Virus record (IMG/VR): IMGVR_UViG_3300030390_000106
Location: 1-22,797 of that record
DNA length: 22,797 nt
DNA from: a virus
Strand: one strand, 5' to 3'
The notes under the pieces: model-generated
What the model saw: the letters and a program-made list of their open reading frames with translations, nothing else
Databases searched by the model: none
What the model was told of the DNA's origin: nothing
Shown: positions 9,231 through 16,535 of the stretch, piece after piece
Layout: each line of letters begins with the position of its first letter
How positions within the stretch are numbered: position 1 is the first letter of the stretch
Program-made: the position numbers and the translations under genes

Positions 9231-9608
9231 TTAAAACTCCTTTGCTAATGTTGTAAATTGTTCTTTCCATCCTTTAGATGATAGAACTTTTTTCCATCCT
9301 TTTCTGCCAGCAACAGTCATACCATCGCATCCTTGTTCTTTACCCCATGCCATTGCGTCATCGTGCATGTCTGTAATTTGTTTAATTCCATAGCCTTTAT
9401 TACCACCAGCTAAAAACACATGAAGCACTTTCTTATTAGGATACACGATAATTTCTGTTACTGCACATCCGTTTGACCCCATCCACAACTGCATGTGACC
9501 ACTTAACACACCATCTACAATATCTTTAAAGTCGTGCGTGTCTCCACCTTTATTAAGTGCTGACTGTATCCAATCTTTACCACGCAGTAATTCTTCTTGT
9601 ATATTCAT
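9231..9608 (-). CDS. Small protein resembling the GNAT-like internal virion protein (T7 gp13 type)
   Basis: 125 residues. ATG at 9608 overlaps the previous stop as ATGA and has no clear Shine-Dalgarno, so it probably depends on translational coupling. Features: a strand-rich core (TEIIVYPNKKVLHVFLAGGN, 51-70), a helix with the sequence DDAMAWGKEQGC (83-94), then MTVAGRKGWKKVLSSKGWKE (97-116). The order strand, helix, G-C, GRxGWxxxL, GW resembles the short acetyltransferase-fold proteins found in podovirus internal-protein clusters, of which T7 gp13 is the named example. These lack obvious catalytic activity and help assemble the internal core. Neighbouring ejection-protein candidates support this; I infer a structural rather than enzymatic role. 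Confidence 0.55.
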   Translation of the reverse strand: MNIQEELLRGKDWIQSALNKGGDTHDFKDIVDGVLSGHMQLWMGSNGCAVTEIIVYPNKKVLHVFLAGGNKGYGIKQITDMHDDAMAWGKEQGCDGMTVAGRKGWKKVLSSKGWKEQFTTLAKEF

Positions 9609-9820
9609 GGGTCGTATTTTAACTTAACCCAAGCACCATTTTTAGAAACTACTACTGCATTTTGAGCTTCATCCCACATTATAACGCCATCTTCTGTAGC
9701 TTTAGAATCAGCATCTTTAAATTCTAATTTGTTACGTGTTCCAACTATAAATTTGTTAATACGTTCTGCCCATATATTCCATTTGTCTCCTAATGGCGCT
9801 GGTGGTAATTGTCCACTCAT
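9605..9820 (-). CDS. Small virion-cluster protein of unknown function
   Basis: 71 residues, coupled to both neighbours by ATGA overlaps. The first half is Pro-rich then helical (LGDKWNIWAERINKFIVGTR, 10-29). The second half looks like a small beta unit (GVIMWDEAQNAVVVSKNGAW, 45-64), a form common in tail-associated proteins where a display strand ends in a Trp. No known domain was recognised. Its location between the nozzle candidate and the GNAT-like protein suggests a tail or tail-interface part. Confidence 0.55.
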   Translation of the reverse strand: MSGQLPPAPLGDKWNIWAERINKFIVGTRNKLEFKDADSKATEDGVIMWDEAQNAVVVSKNGAWVKLKYDP

Positions 9821-11295
9821 CGTTTGCTGCCAGCACTTGCTTCAATTCGCATAACACCTGACCTCCAGTCAGCTAGTTTTTCACCTTCTACACGTATTCG
9901 TATCTGTCTACCTGAGAACCTTACTGAAGTTGGATTAGATAATGAAAATGCACCGTGAGATGTCTCTGTATCATTTGGATGAAATCTAGTTTTAAACGTA
10001 ACCTTAACATCACCTTGATTTAATTCATCAGGTATCAGTTTAGTTACTTTCATAATTTGGTCACCGTTACCAAGGCTAATAGACCCTGACTCAGCGTAAG
10101 GTTTGTATGTTCCATGTGCAACACCATATTCGTGATTGTAAAGATTACCGCCAGCATCTGCCCATATTGGATTGTCAAACACACCCCTATCAACTGCAGC
10201 TGTTCTGTCTAATTCACCAACTGCCCAATGCCCTTCTTTGTAATCATACGTTACATATCTGTCATTTTCTGTAGAGTTCTCTGAAGTATAGAACCACCAT
10301 ATCTCACTATGTTGGGAGTTATGTACTGCGTATGCTTTACTAATTTGACTGTTACTTATATTGGTGAAAACTAAATCATGCACATCACATTTAAGTTCTG
10401 TTGCTACACTTCCATCAAACATAAAGAAACCATTGTTGCCCATCCAAAATGCACCTTGGTCAATAGCTACAGCCGCCTTTCTTGAAGCGACTCCACATGC
10501 AGTTCCAACTCTTTCAAAGCCATAGACAAATGGCGCACCTGAATATCTTGCTTGGTGTGCATCTGTGTCTGTTAGTATTAATGTTGAGCCTCTCATGCGT
10601 AGACCACACATAATTTGACCACTCGTAACTAATTCAAAATCACCAGCTTCGTTTGTAGCTGCTGGAGACCATACAGTATTTGCTTCGCTATCGCACCATT
10701 GAACTTTACGTGGATTACCACCAGCACCTAATGCAAAAATAAATCGCTCTTCGGTTACAACCATAGACAAGTTACTTGTTGGCGCATTTGCTATTGCTGC
10801 GGCTTTGTTATTAACATTTAGTGTCCACTCCCATAACTTGCCATCCTTAGATGAACACGCTACTAAGTTTTGTCCAAAGTTATCTAATGCCCACGTAGTT
10901 GCTTCTTGGTAAATGCCAGTATTAGGTCGGGTAATACCGTACATACCCGTATTCCAAAAACCTCCACCATAAGCTACATTTAATGTTGCATTAACATCCC
11001 CTGAAGTAAATCCTGAAGAAGGTGTTATATCAGTTACTGTGCTTGAAGCATTAACATACAATAATTTGTTGTGTGTTCCTAATGCTAGTGCAGAGCCATC
11101 TGAATTGTCAACCCAAGCATGCATACCTCTAGGCACAGAAGCTGATGCGTTGGCTTTTCTTGTATCCCAACCACCAACAGGACGTAAAGAACCATCTTGC
11201 CACCTAACTAAATTAGAATCAAGCCATCTATTTGATGATTCAAAGTCTGTACCATTCTTGTAGACACCCGGTGGTATTTGTAATGGTATTAACAT
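9817..11295 (-). CDS. Tail nozzle / packaged-DNA stabilisation protein candidate (P22 gp10-like)
   Basis: 492 residues, close to the length of P22 gp10 (about 470). The N-terminus (PPGVYKNGTDFESSNRW, then NLVRWQDGSLRPVGGW, residues 8-43) is a signature I know from large beta-rich tail proteins of alphaproteobacterial podoviruses. The rest is almost all beta strand, with repeated W- and G-containing blades about 45-55 residues apart, as expected of a propeller: GGGFWNTGMYG, GKLWEWTLN, KVQWCDSEANTVW, FWMGNNGFFMFDG, EIWWFYTS. It would sit below the adaptor ring, plug the channel and hold the packaged genome. The start has only a weak Shine-Dalgarno, two bases after the preceding stop. Family identity is inferred from length, fold pattern and position. 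Confidence 0.6.
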   Translation of the reverse strand: MLIPLQIPPGVYKNGTDFESSNRWLDSNLVRWQDGSLRPVGGWDTRKANASASVPRGMHAWVDNSDGSALALGTHNKLLYVNASSTVTDITPSSGFTSGDVNATLNVAYGGGFWNTGMYGITRPNTGIYQEATTWALDNFGQNLVACSSKDGKLWEWTLNVNNKAAAIANAPTSNLSMVVTEERFIFALGAGGNPRKVQWCDSEANTVWSPAATNEAGDFELVTSGQIMCGLRMRGSTLILTDTDAHQARYSGAPFVYGFERVGTACGVASRKAAVAIDQGAFWMGNNGFFMFDGSVATELKCDVHDLVFTNISNSQISKAYAVHNSQHSEIWWFYTSENSTENDRYVTYDYKEGHWAVGELDRTAAVDRGVFDNPIWADAGGNLYNHEYGVAHGTYKPYAESGSISLGNGDQIMKVTKLIPDELNQGDVKVTFKTRFHPNDTETSHGAFSLSNPTSVRFSGRQIRIRVEGEKLADWRSGVMRIEASAGSKR

Positions 11296-11296
11296 A

Positions 11297-11842
11297 TTAA
11301 GCTGCTATCTCTGTCCATACTTTTGTTCCTTCTGCTATTAATTCCCATTTTCTTCGACCTGATGAAGCTATAGCTGCACTAGAATTTATGTCGCTTACGT
11401 TTACTGTGTGTTTAAATCCACCTCTAGGGGCAGATAGGCTAGAAGAAGATGTTACAGCAGCACTTGCTAACATAATTAATTCAGAGTCACTTACAACAGT
11501 TGAAATTCCATAGATAGCGAAAGAATCTGTCATCAATCCAAGTCGTACACGTTGACCAGCACTTGATATTGTACTTGCGGCTGTTGCACTTGCAGAACTT
11601 AGTTTTATTTTTTCTGCTGCACAACTTGTAGAACTAGCTACTGATAACTGTGCTTGTACGACTGCTTCTAGGTTTGCTACAGAAGTTACAACAGTTACAC
11701 CAGCAGATACAGCGCCTGATGTGCGTACACGTACCGCAGAGACACTAGCTACACTAGAATTAGCTGTTACAGCCGATGCGCCTTCTTCTAAATCAGCAGT
11801 AGAATATGCACCTCTATTAAATTTATACTGACCATACTTCAT
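11297..11842 (-). CDS. Ala/Ser/Val-rich repetitive tail protein candidate
   Basis: 181 residues, 11 bases after the preceding gene. The N-terminus MKYGQYKFNRGAYSTADLEE resembles short tail proteins of podoviruses that begin with a Tyr/Gly patch. Residues 20-140 are a degenerate repeat of Ala, Ser, Val and Thr in alternating order, for example ASVSAVRVRTSGAVSAG and KLSSASATAASTISSAGQRV, spaced about 25-30 residues, which suggests stacked beta strands or a beta solenoid. The C-terminus contains RRKWELIAEGTKVWTEIA, a pair of Trp motifs about ten residues apart. It could be a tail-fibre shaft or adhesin element. I do not recognise a named family. Confidence 0.5.
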   Translation of the reverse strand: MKYGQYKFNRGAYSTADLEEGASAVTANSSVASVSAVRVRTSGAVSAGVTVVTSVANLEAVVQAQLSVASSTSCAAEKIKLSSASATAASTISSAGQRVRLGLMTDSFAIYGISTVVSDSELIMLASAAVTSSSSLSAPRGGFKHTVNVSDINSSAAIASSGRRKWELIAEGTKVWTEIAA

Positions 11843-11853
11843 TTGAAGTTAGC

Positions 11854-12234
11854 CTAGTTCAATGTAATATCTAAATCACCCGATGGAACTCTAAATACAT
11901 CTCCTGATGCGACAGCTTTACTTGCAGTTAATGTAGCGTATACCATTAAGTTTCCTGATGTAGCTGCATCAAAAACACCCACATGAGTTACTGTACCCCA
12001 CGAGCCTGTCGCTGTTGGGAATTCTACTGCTGCGTTATTACTTGTTGTTGCACCTGAAGTAGAAAACGCTATAGCTTTTCTTGTGTAACCACTACCTGAC
12101 AATTCTGTACCACCACCAGTTTCGCCCGGAGCTGCTGTAAATAGTCCTAAGTATTTTGTTGAAGGAGCTGTATAAGCTGCACCAGCAAAAACGTGGTCTA
12201 ATATCTCTGTTTCTAAAAAGTTAGTAAAACTCAT
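11854..12234 (-). CDS. Phage tail-fibre-like protein
   Basis: 126 residues. It begins at ATG 12234 in a 4-base ATGA overlap with the adaptor gene, with AGGGG upstream inside that gene. The layout matches a family common in tailed phages and usually annotated as tail fibre protein: an N-terminal helix ending in ETEILDHVFAGAAYTAPST, the strand LGLFTAAPGETGGGTELSG, then GYTRKAIAF, a Ser/Thr/Asn segment, EFPTATGSWGTVTHVGVFDA and a final strand SGDVFRVPSGDLDITLN. It would be a compact beta domain. Functional data for the family are thin; the fibre name is by convention. Confidence 0.65.
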   Translation of the reverse strand: MSFTNFLETEILDHVFAGAAYTAPSTKYLGLFTAAPGETGGGTELSGSGYTRKAIAFSTSGATTSNNAAVEFPTATGSWGTVTHVGVFDAATSGNLMVYATLTASKAVASGDVFRVPSGDLDITLN

Positions 12235-12860
12235 ACTAATCCCCTAATTTTTAATTTTAATCCTGAACCACTATACCGTGCTGATTCAGAGGCTGTGTTT
12301 AATTGCGACACAGAAGCAGAATACATCTGCGCCCATATTGCTACCCTTTCGTCTTCTGCTAGATACGGTGCTGAATGTAATAACGCTCCATAGAGGTATA
12401 CATCAGGCGCTTCTAGTAAAAGCCAGTTATCTGCGTTACTACTACTTAAAGCTGGAAGCTTCTGATAATAGAGTAACTCAAAATCTGTTTCTGCACCCGG
12501 AGTTGGATAAAGTTGAAACTGTCCATCTGCGTGTGTGTAATTTGTTGGTGCGCCGCGCGCATTCTCAGCTCCGGCTCTTTTATCTGCCATTGCATCTCGT
12601 GATATAAGATTAACAGGTGAAGTTCCTGTTCCTGTTAAATGTAAGCGTATAGTCTCAAGCCAATCAGGAGGTGTTTGTAAATATTCATCACCCGCATCTT
12701 GTACTCCGTTTGCTCGTGCTTCCATCTTCATGTGTCTTATGTCTCTGTTAATTTGTGACTCCGCTAAAGTTATGAAGTCTTCAATAGCAGAAGTTAAATC
12801 ATCTCTGTTTAAGAAGTCCGCAATACTAGCTTTAAGTCCTGTGTAATTAGATAGAGCCAT
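12231..12860 (-). CDS. Head-tail adaptor protein, SU10/P22 gp4-like
   Basis: 209 residues. Helical N-terminus NYTGLKASIADFLNRDDL, then FITLAESQINRDIRHMKMEA (about 29-48), EYLQTPPDWLETIRLHL, a strand-turn region (GAPTNYTHADGQFQLYPTPG), ELLYYQKLPALSSSNADNWL and APDVYLYGALLHSAPYLAED. This series is the hallmark of the SU10-type adaptor family, which forms the dodecameric ring that extends the portal and starts the tail. ATG at 12860 has GAGGA upstream; two bases separate it from the previous stop. One of the safest tail assignments here, and consistent with a short-tailed virion. Confidence 0.85.
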   Translation of the reverse strand: MALSNYTGLKASIADFLNRDDLTSAIEDFITLAESQINRDIRHMKMEARANGVQDAGDEYLQTPPDWLETIRLHLTGTGTSPVNLISRDAMADKRAGAENARGAPTNYTHADGQFQLYPTPGAETDFELLYYQKLPALSSSNADNWLLLEAPDVYLYGALLHSAPYLAEDERVAIWAQMYSASVSQLNTASESARYSGSGLKLKIRGLV

Positions 12861-12862
12861 TC

Positions 12863-13546
12863 TTAGTATCCTCTTGTAAAGTCTAACCTTTCATCTTGAA
12901 CCGCAAAACCACCTAAAGGCGCTCCAGTTAATCCAGCCGCAAAGTTTGCTTTTTCTAAGTCATCCATGTTAGCCATAATTTCTTCTACATTTCTTTTTTC
13001 TTGCCTACTCAATGCTGCAAATTGCTTATTAAATTGTTGCCTGTCAATAACTGGTGCATTCATGTTAGGCTCACCTGACCCAGCATAATTCATCTCAGCG
13101 TCACTCATCATTGTTCCATCAGGCATTCTATGCATTCCAGTTGGCACTACATCAGGTATAGTTGGCGTCCTACCGGGCATCAATTCGGTGTTTGAGGCAA
13201 ATTCGGTAGATAAGAAATCTCTTTCAGCCGGAGTATCTAATCCCCTAGACCCAAGACCAAGGTTTGATGCGTCAGGTGCAAAACCACCTAATAAAGCTCC
13301 TCTCTCTGCTGCTGTGTTACCTATGTCAGTATCTGTAATATTGGCGTGTGTTAGTTCGTCTTTTGCTCCAGCACCATTACCCATTACACTATTTAAAAAA
13401 CTTGATTCTGCTTTACTATTTAAGCCTCTAGCGCCTACACCATCCATAACACCAGTAACATTGTTATTAACATTATCCATTGATTGTGCAAAGCCGCCTT
13501 TTAACTTTGCCATATATTCTTGAAGTGCTAATTCGTATTCATTCAT
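12863..13546 (-). CDS. Protein with duplicated RGL-x-AE-x-FL motif, function unknown
   Basis: 227 residues, hydrophilic, probably largely disordered. It contains GARGLNSKAESSFLNSVMG (38-56) and GSRGLDTPAERDFL (99-112), two copies of one motif, plus a weaker NTAAERGALLGGF (77-89). The same motif occurs once in the 530-residue virion protein (425-438). The C-terminal part is helical (RQQFNKQFAALSRQEKRNVE, about 169-188) and ends FAVQDERLDFTRGY. A good AGAGGA site precedes ATG 13546. The gene is the first after the internal promoter at 13575-13603, so it leads the structural block. It may be a docking or cargo protein of the virion; that is inference from motif sharing and position. Confidence 0.55.
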   Translation of the reverse strand: MNEYELALQEYMAKLKGGFAQSMDNVNNNVTGVMDGVGARGLNSKAESSFLNSVMGNGAGAKDELTHANITDTDIGNTAAERGALLGGFAPDASNLGLGSRGLDTPAERDFLSTEFASNTELMPGRTPTIPDVVPTGMHRMPDGTMMSDAEMNYAGSGEPNMNAPVIDRQQFNKQFAALSRQEKRNVEEIMANMDDLEKANFAAGLTGAPLGGFAVQDERLDFTRGY

Positions 13547-13574
13547 AAAACAGTCCTCTGTCTAATTAAGCGTA

Positions 13575-13603
13575 AGTATATCATCTCTTTTATATGTTAT
13601 CAA
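13575..13603 (-). promoter_or_regulatory. Internal late-arm promoter (TTGATA-17-TATACT)
   Basis: In the only sizeable gap of the leftward arm (13547-13608), the minus strand reads TTGATA, 17 bases, TATACT. Each hexamer is 5/6 to sigma70 consensus, and a TG one base before the -10 makes it an extended -10. The start of transcription would be near 13568, some 20 bases before ATG 13546. This would let the adaptor-to-capsid genes be expressed apart from the terminase and ADP-ribosyltransferase-like gene upstream. Confidence 0.5.
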
Positions 13604-13608
13604 TTAAT

Positions 13609-16293
13609 CTAGAAATCTAACAACCCTCTAGCTTTTTGGTTTTCTAGATGTCTTAACTTTTCATATGTAAGCAATCCAGTTGGTGTCGCTTGCATGTTTA
13701 TCTTTCTGTAATCATTATCTGTAAAGTTAGCTCTAGTCATTGGCAATACAGTACCATCTTTTTTAGGTGCTTTAGTGTTATCAAATATATCTAATAGACT
13801 AAGGTTCTCTGTAATCCTTGCATCTGCTGTTCCACCTAAAGCATTAGGATAAGTAGTATGTCCTGAAACTTTTCTAAAAGCATTGTCAGTATCTACTATA
13901 CCTACATTGCGTAAAGTTAAAGCTTCTTTGTTAGTTTGATAAGGGTCTGTATTTGCTATACGGGCTTGCGGTAAAGATATACTACCAAGTGAATTTGCAT
14001 CATATATTTTGCTACTCTTTTTAGTTAATTGCCCACCCTCTTTTCTAAAGTCTCTATCAAGTATTCGAGCTATCTCTTTACGTTGGTCACCGGTTGTGCC
14101 ATCTAAGATATTTGGTGTCTCTAGTCCTTCAAAGTCAGTATTGATATATTGTAGCGCTGGCTTAGTGCCACCATCAGGTGTTGGCGGTTGGTATGTGGAG
14201 TCTTTTCTAATTTGTTTGTTAGCCATAGCTAATTGTTTTGGTGTCAGATTAGCTAATGCTGCTTGTATCATTGTATCTGTTACTTGCTTACTAAAGTCCA
14301 TGCCAGTAGGTTTCATAGCAAACGGTAAATATAAAGGGTCTTTGCCAAACGCATCTTTTGCAGTCTTAGCCGCATCTACTAATTTGTTAATTGGTGTATT
14401 AGCTGATGCCCATATTAGATTATTCTTTACACTATTAGGCAATGCCATAAAATCTTGACCACCTAACATCTGTACTAACTCTGCTAATTTTTGTCCACCT
14501 ACTTCAGACAACGCACCACCAGCACGTGTTAAATCAGACTGACTAGCAATCCATGGAAAGCCTTCATAATCAAATATAGATTTGTTAGGTAAGTTTACTA
14601 GCTCTTCACCTACAATGACATGACCAAATTGGTCTAACAATCCACTCTCTAGTTTCTTTATGTCTCCTGTGCGGCTTGCCATACCAATGTCAACATCTTG
14701 GTTAGGCGTCCATATAATTTTGCTCTTTGTGTTATCTATCTTTACATCATTTGCTTCAAGTATCTTAGACGTGTCAGCATTAAATGTTACAAAGTTTCTA
14801 GTAGGGTCACCAAGATTTATTCCATCTCTTGTATTTGCATCAAAATACGTTCTACCTTTTATGCCATTAGCATCTAGTCTTTGCGAGATAATCTTTTCTA
14901 TTGCTTCATTTCGTATGCCACCACTATCCATTTTAAGTGCTGAAGCTGGTATACCATTTTGTGTTATCTCTCTAGTTACTAACCAATTGTAGATTCCTCC
15001 ACCGTTAGCTGGATGTGGTATGTTTGCATCCATAGACATAATATCTGCTAATAATGTTTCTCTTGCTTCTCCGACTGCTTTAACTTCTAACATTAATGCA
15101 TTACGTTTAGCGTCCGGTAATGAATCATCACCTAATAACTTTCTTATTTGTGTATATCTTTCTTGTAAAGGTTTGTATGCCATGACACCATCCATGTAAG
15201 CACCATGTTCTTTACGTAAAAAATCTCTTACTACCTGTGGTTGGTCATAGACTGGTAGTTCATCGTCCATCATAGTAGCGATTGCTTTGTCAGGTAAATC
15301 TACTTTGTATCTTCGAGCAGTTGAATCAGCAAAATCTTCTTGCCATTGTGCATGTATGTCTTTTAGCTTTAATTCAATTTCAGCAAAGTTAGGCTTATCT
15401 TTGTAAGCATTAAGCATGAATGCTAATGAATCACTAGGACTGTCAAAATCTAAAGCGTTTTCCCACATTTCAGATTCTAAATAATCTCCTCTATCTCTAG
15501 CATCGTCAAGCATTCTTCTCTGATTTTCATTTAACCAATCATCATCACCTTCATAGCTTCTTGCTACTCTCTTATTTTGTGCATGATAAACGCCCCATCC
15601 ATAAGCCTGTGCGCCTTCACCACTACCCATAAATTTAGTATTAAATCTAGTAAAACTAGCGTCTGAGCCATGCCAAACTGTTAAAGGAACGTTAGCAAAG
15701 ACTGGAGGAAATACATTATCCATTAAGTCATTACCATTTTCTATGCCCATCATGACACGTGAAGTAGCTAACTCTGCGTTCTCTATTGCCTTGGCTACTA
15801 CTGGAGCTGTAACGTTCTTTACTTGTCTAGCAACTAAGCCAGCACCTGTAAGTTCTAGCATAGCTTGAAATGGATGTTCTTGCGCCCACTTCTTAAATGC
15901 TGGGATACTACCATGTGTCTCAACAATTTCTGCCCATGCATCTTCAGCTATCTTTTCATTTGGTGAGCTATCGTAGCCAACCATCTCATCAAAAGACTCA
16001 AGCGCATTCATTACACCTTTTGGCATAAATGTCTTTAACATCTTTCTCCATGCGCCACCACCAACATCAACTATAGCTTTACCAGTCTCTATTGGGTTTT
16101 CAATCATAGTCTTGACATCTACAGCCGATTCTCGCATGTCAGGTCTAAAGTTTTTTGCTATGGTTTCATAATTTACATTAGCACCTAACTCAGCTTCTTG
16201 TATGTCACCGGCAAAGAACTCACTAATTGGACTACCTACGTTTTCTTGTAAGTTTTCTTTAAGTACATCCCATATGTTTCCTAGTCCACTCAC
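13609..16293 (-). CDS. Polyvalent virion-cluster protein with ADP-ribosyltransferase-like domain
   Basis: 894 residues. GTG start at 16293 (GTGA overlap, AAGGA upstream). Residues 1-200 are helical. Residues about 204-240 read PLTVWHGSDASFTRF, then GSGEGAQAYGWGVYHAQNK: a match to the ADP-ribosyltransferase fold of polyvalent proteins, with H208 and Y236 as the first two signature residues that grip NAD. A long helical insert follows, including YKVDLP and DDELPVYDQPQVVRDFL (about 329-359). The fold closes with GGGIYNWL (431-438), ANGIKGRTYFD (475-485) and NFVTFNADTSKIL (500-512). The third catalytic residue is not clear. Residues about 570-680 form another domain I know from large alphaproteobacterial phage proteins (IFDYEGFPWIASQSDLTRAG, GGQDF, WASAN, DFSKQVTDTMIQ). 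Probably packaged and injected to modify host proteins; the target is unknown. Confidence 0.65.
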   Translation of the reverse strand: MSGLGNIWDVLKENLQENVGSPISEFFAGDIQEAELGANVNYETIAKNFRPDMRESAVDVKTMIENPIETGKAIVDVGGGAWRKMLKTFMPKGVMNALESFDEMVGYDSSPNEKIAEDAWAEIVETHGSIPAFKKWAQEHPFQAMLELTGAGLVARQVKNVTAPVVAKAIENAELATSRVMMGIENGNDLMDNVFPPVFANVPLTVWHGSDASFTRFNTKFMGSGEGAQAYGWGVYHAQNKRVARSYEGDDDWLNENQRRMLDDARDRGDYLESEMWENALDFDSPSDSLAFMLNAYKDKPNFAEIELKLKDIHAQWQEDFADSTARRYKVDLPDKAIATMMDDELPVYDQPQVVRDFLRKEHGAYMDGVMAYKPLQERYTQIRKLLGDDSLPDAKRNALMLEVKAVGEARETLLADIMSMDANIPHPANGGGIYNWLVTREITQNGIPASALKMDSGGIRNEAIEKIISQRLDANGIKGRTYFDANTRDGINLGDPTRNFVTFNADTSKILEANDVKIDNTKSKIIWTPNQDVDIGMASRTGDIKKLESGLLDQFGHVIVGEELVNLPNKSIFDYEGFPWIASQSDLTRAGGALSEVGGQKLAELVQMLGGQDFMALPNSVKNNLIWASANTPINKLVDAAKTAKDAFGKDPLYLPFAMKPTGMDFSKQVTDTMIQAALANLTPKQLAMANKQIRKDSTYQPPTPDGGTKPALQYINTDFEGLETPNILDGTTGDQRKEIARILDRDFRKEGGQLTKKSSKIYDANSLGSISLPQARIANTDPYQTNKEALTLRNVGIVDTDNAFRKVSGHTTYPNALGGTADARITENLSLLDIFDNTKAPKKDGTVLPMTRANFTDNDYRKINMQATPTGLLTYEKLRHLENQKARGLLDF

Positions 16294-16535
16294 ATAATTC
16301 CTTGTTGCATAGGATTAGACTCTTGCATGAGTTGCATTAGCATTTGATTAAACTGTTCCATCTGACCAGTAGCTTCTGCTTGTTGTCTCATTTGTTCTAT
16401 CTGCACTAACATCTCTTGCGGTAGATTACTTAAAAAGACTCTAACTTCCGGACTATCTGTTACATTAACTAAAGCTTCCGGCGGTGTATCCATCATCTCT
16501 TGTTCTGTAAATTGCATTAATCCTTGTATTGACAT
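16290..16535 (-). CDS. Small Met/Gln-rich protein after terminase
   Basis: 81 residues. ATG at 16535 overlaps the terminase stop (TAATG) and follows AAGGAG. Very rich in Met, Gln and Glu, and likely one or two long amphipathic helices (QEMLVQIEQMRQQAEATGQM, about 39-58). The first half includes PPEALVNVTDSPEVRVFLSN. No transmembrane segment and no known domain. Placed between TerL and the large polyvalent protein, with 1- and 4-base overlaps, so it is probably co-translated. Function unknown. Confidence 0.55.
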   Translation of the reverse strand: MSIQGLMQFTEQEMMDTPPEALVNVTDSPEVRVFLSNLPQEMLVQIEQMRQQAEATGQMEQFNQMLMQLMQESNPMQQGIM

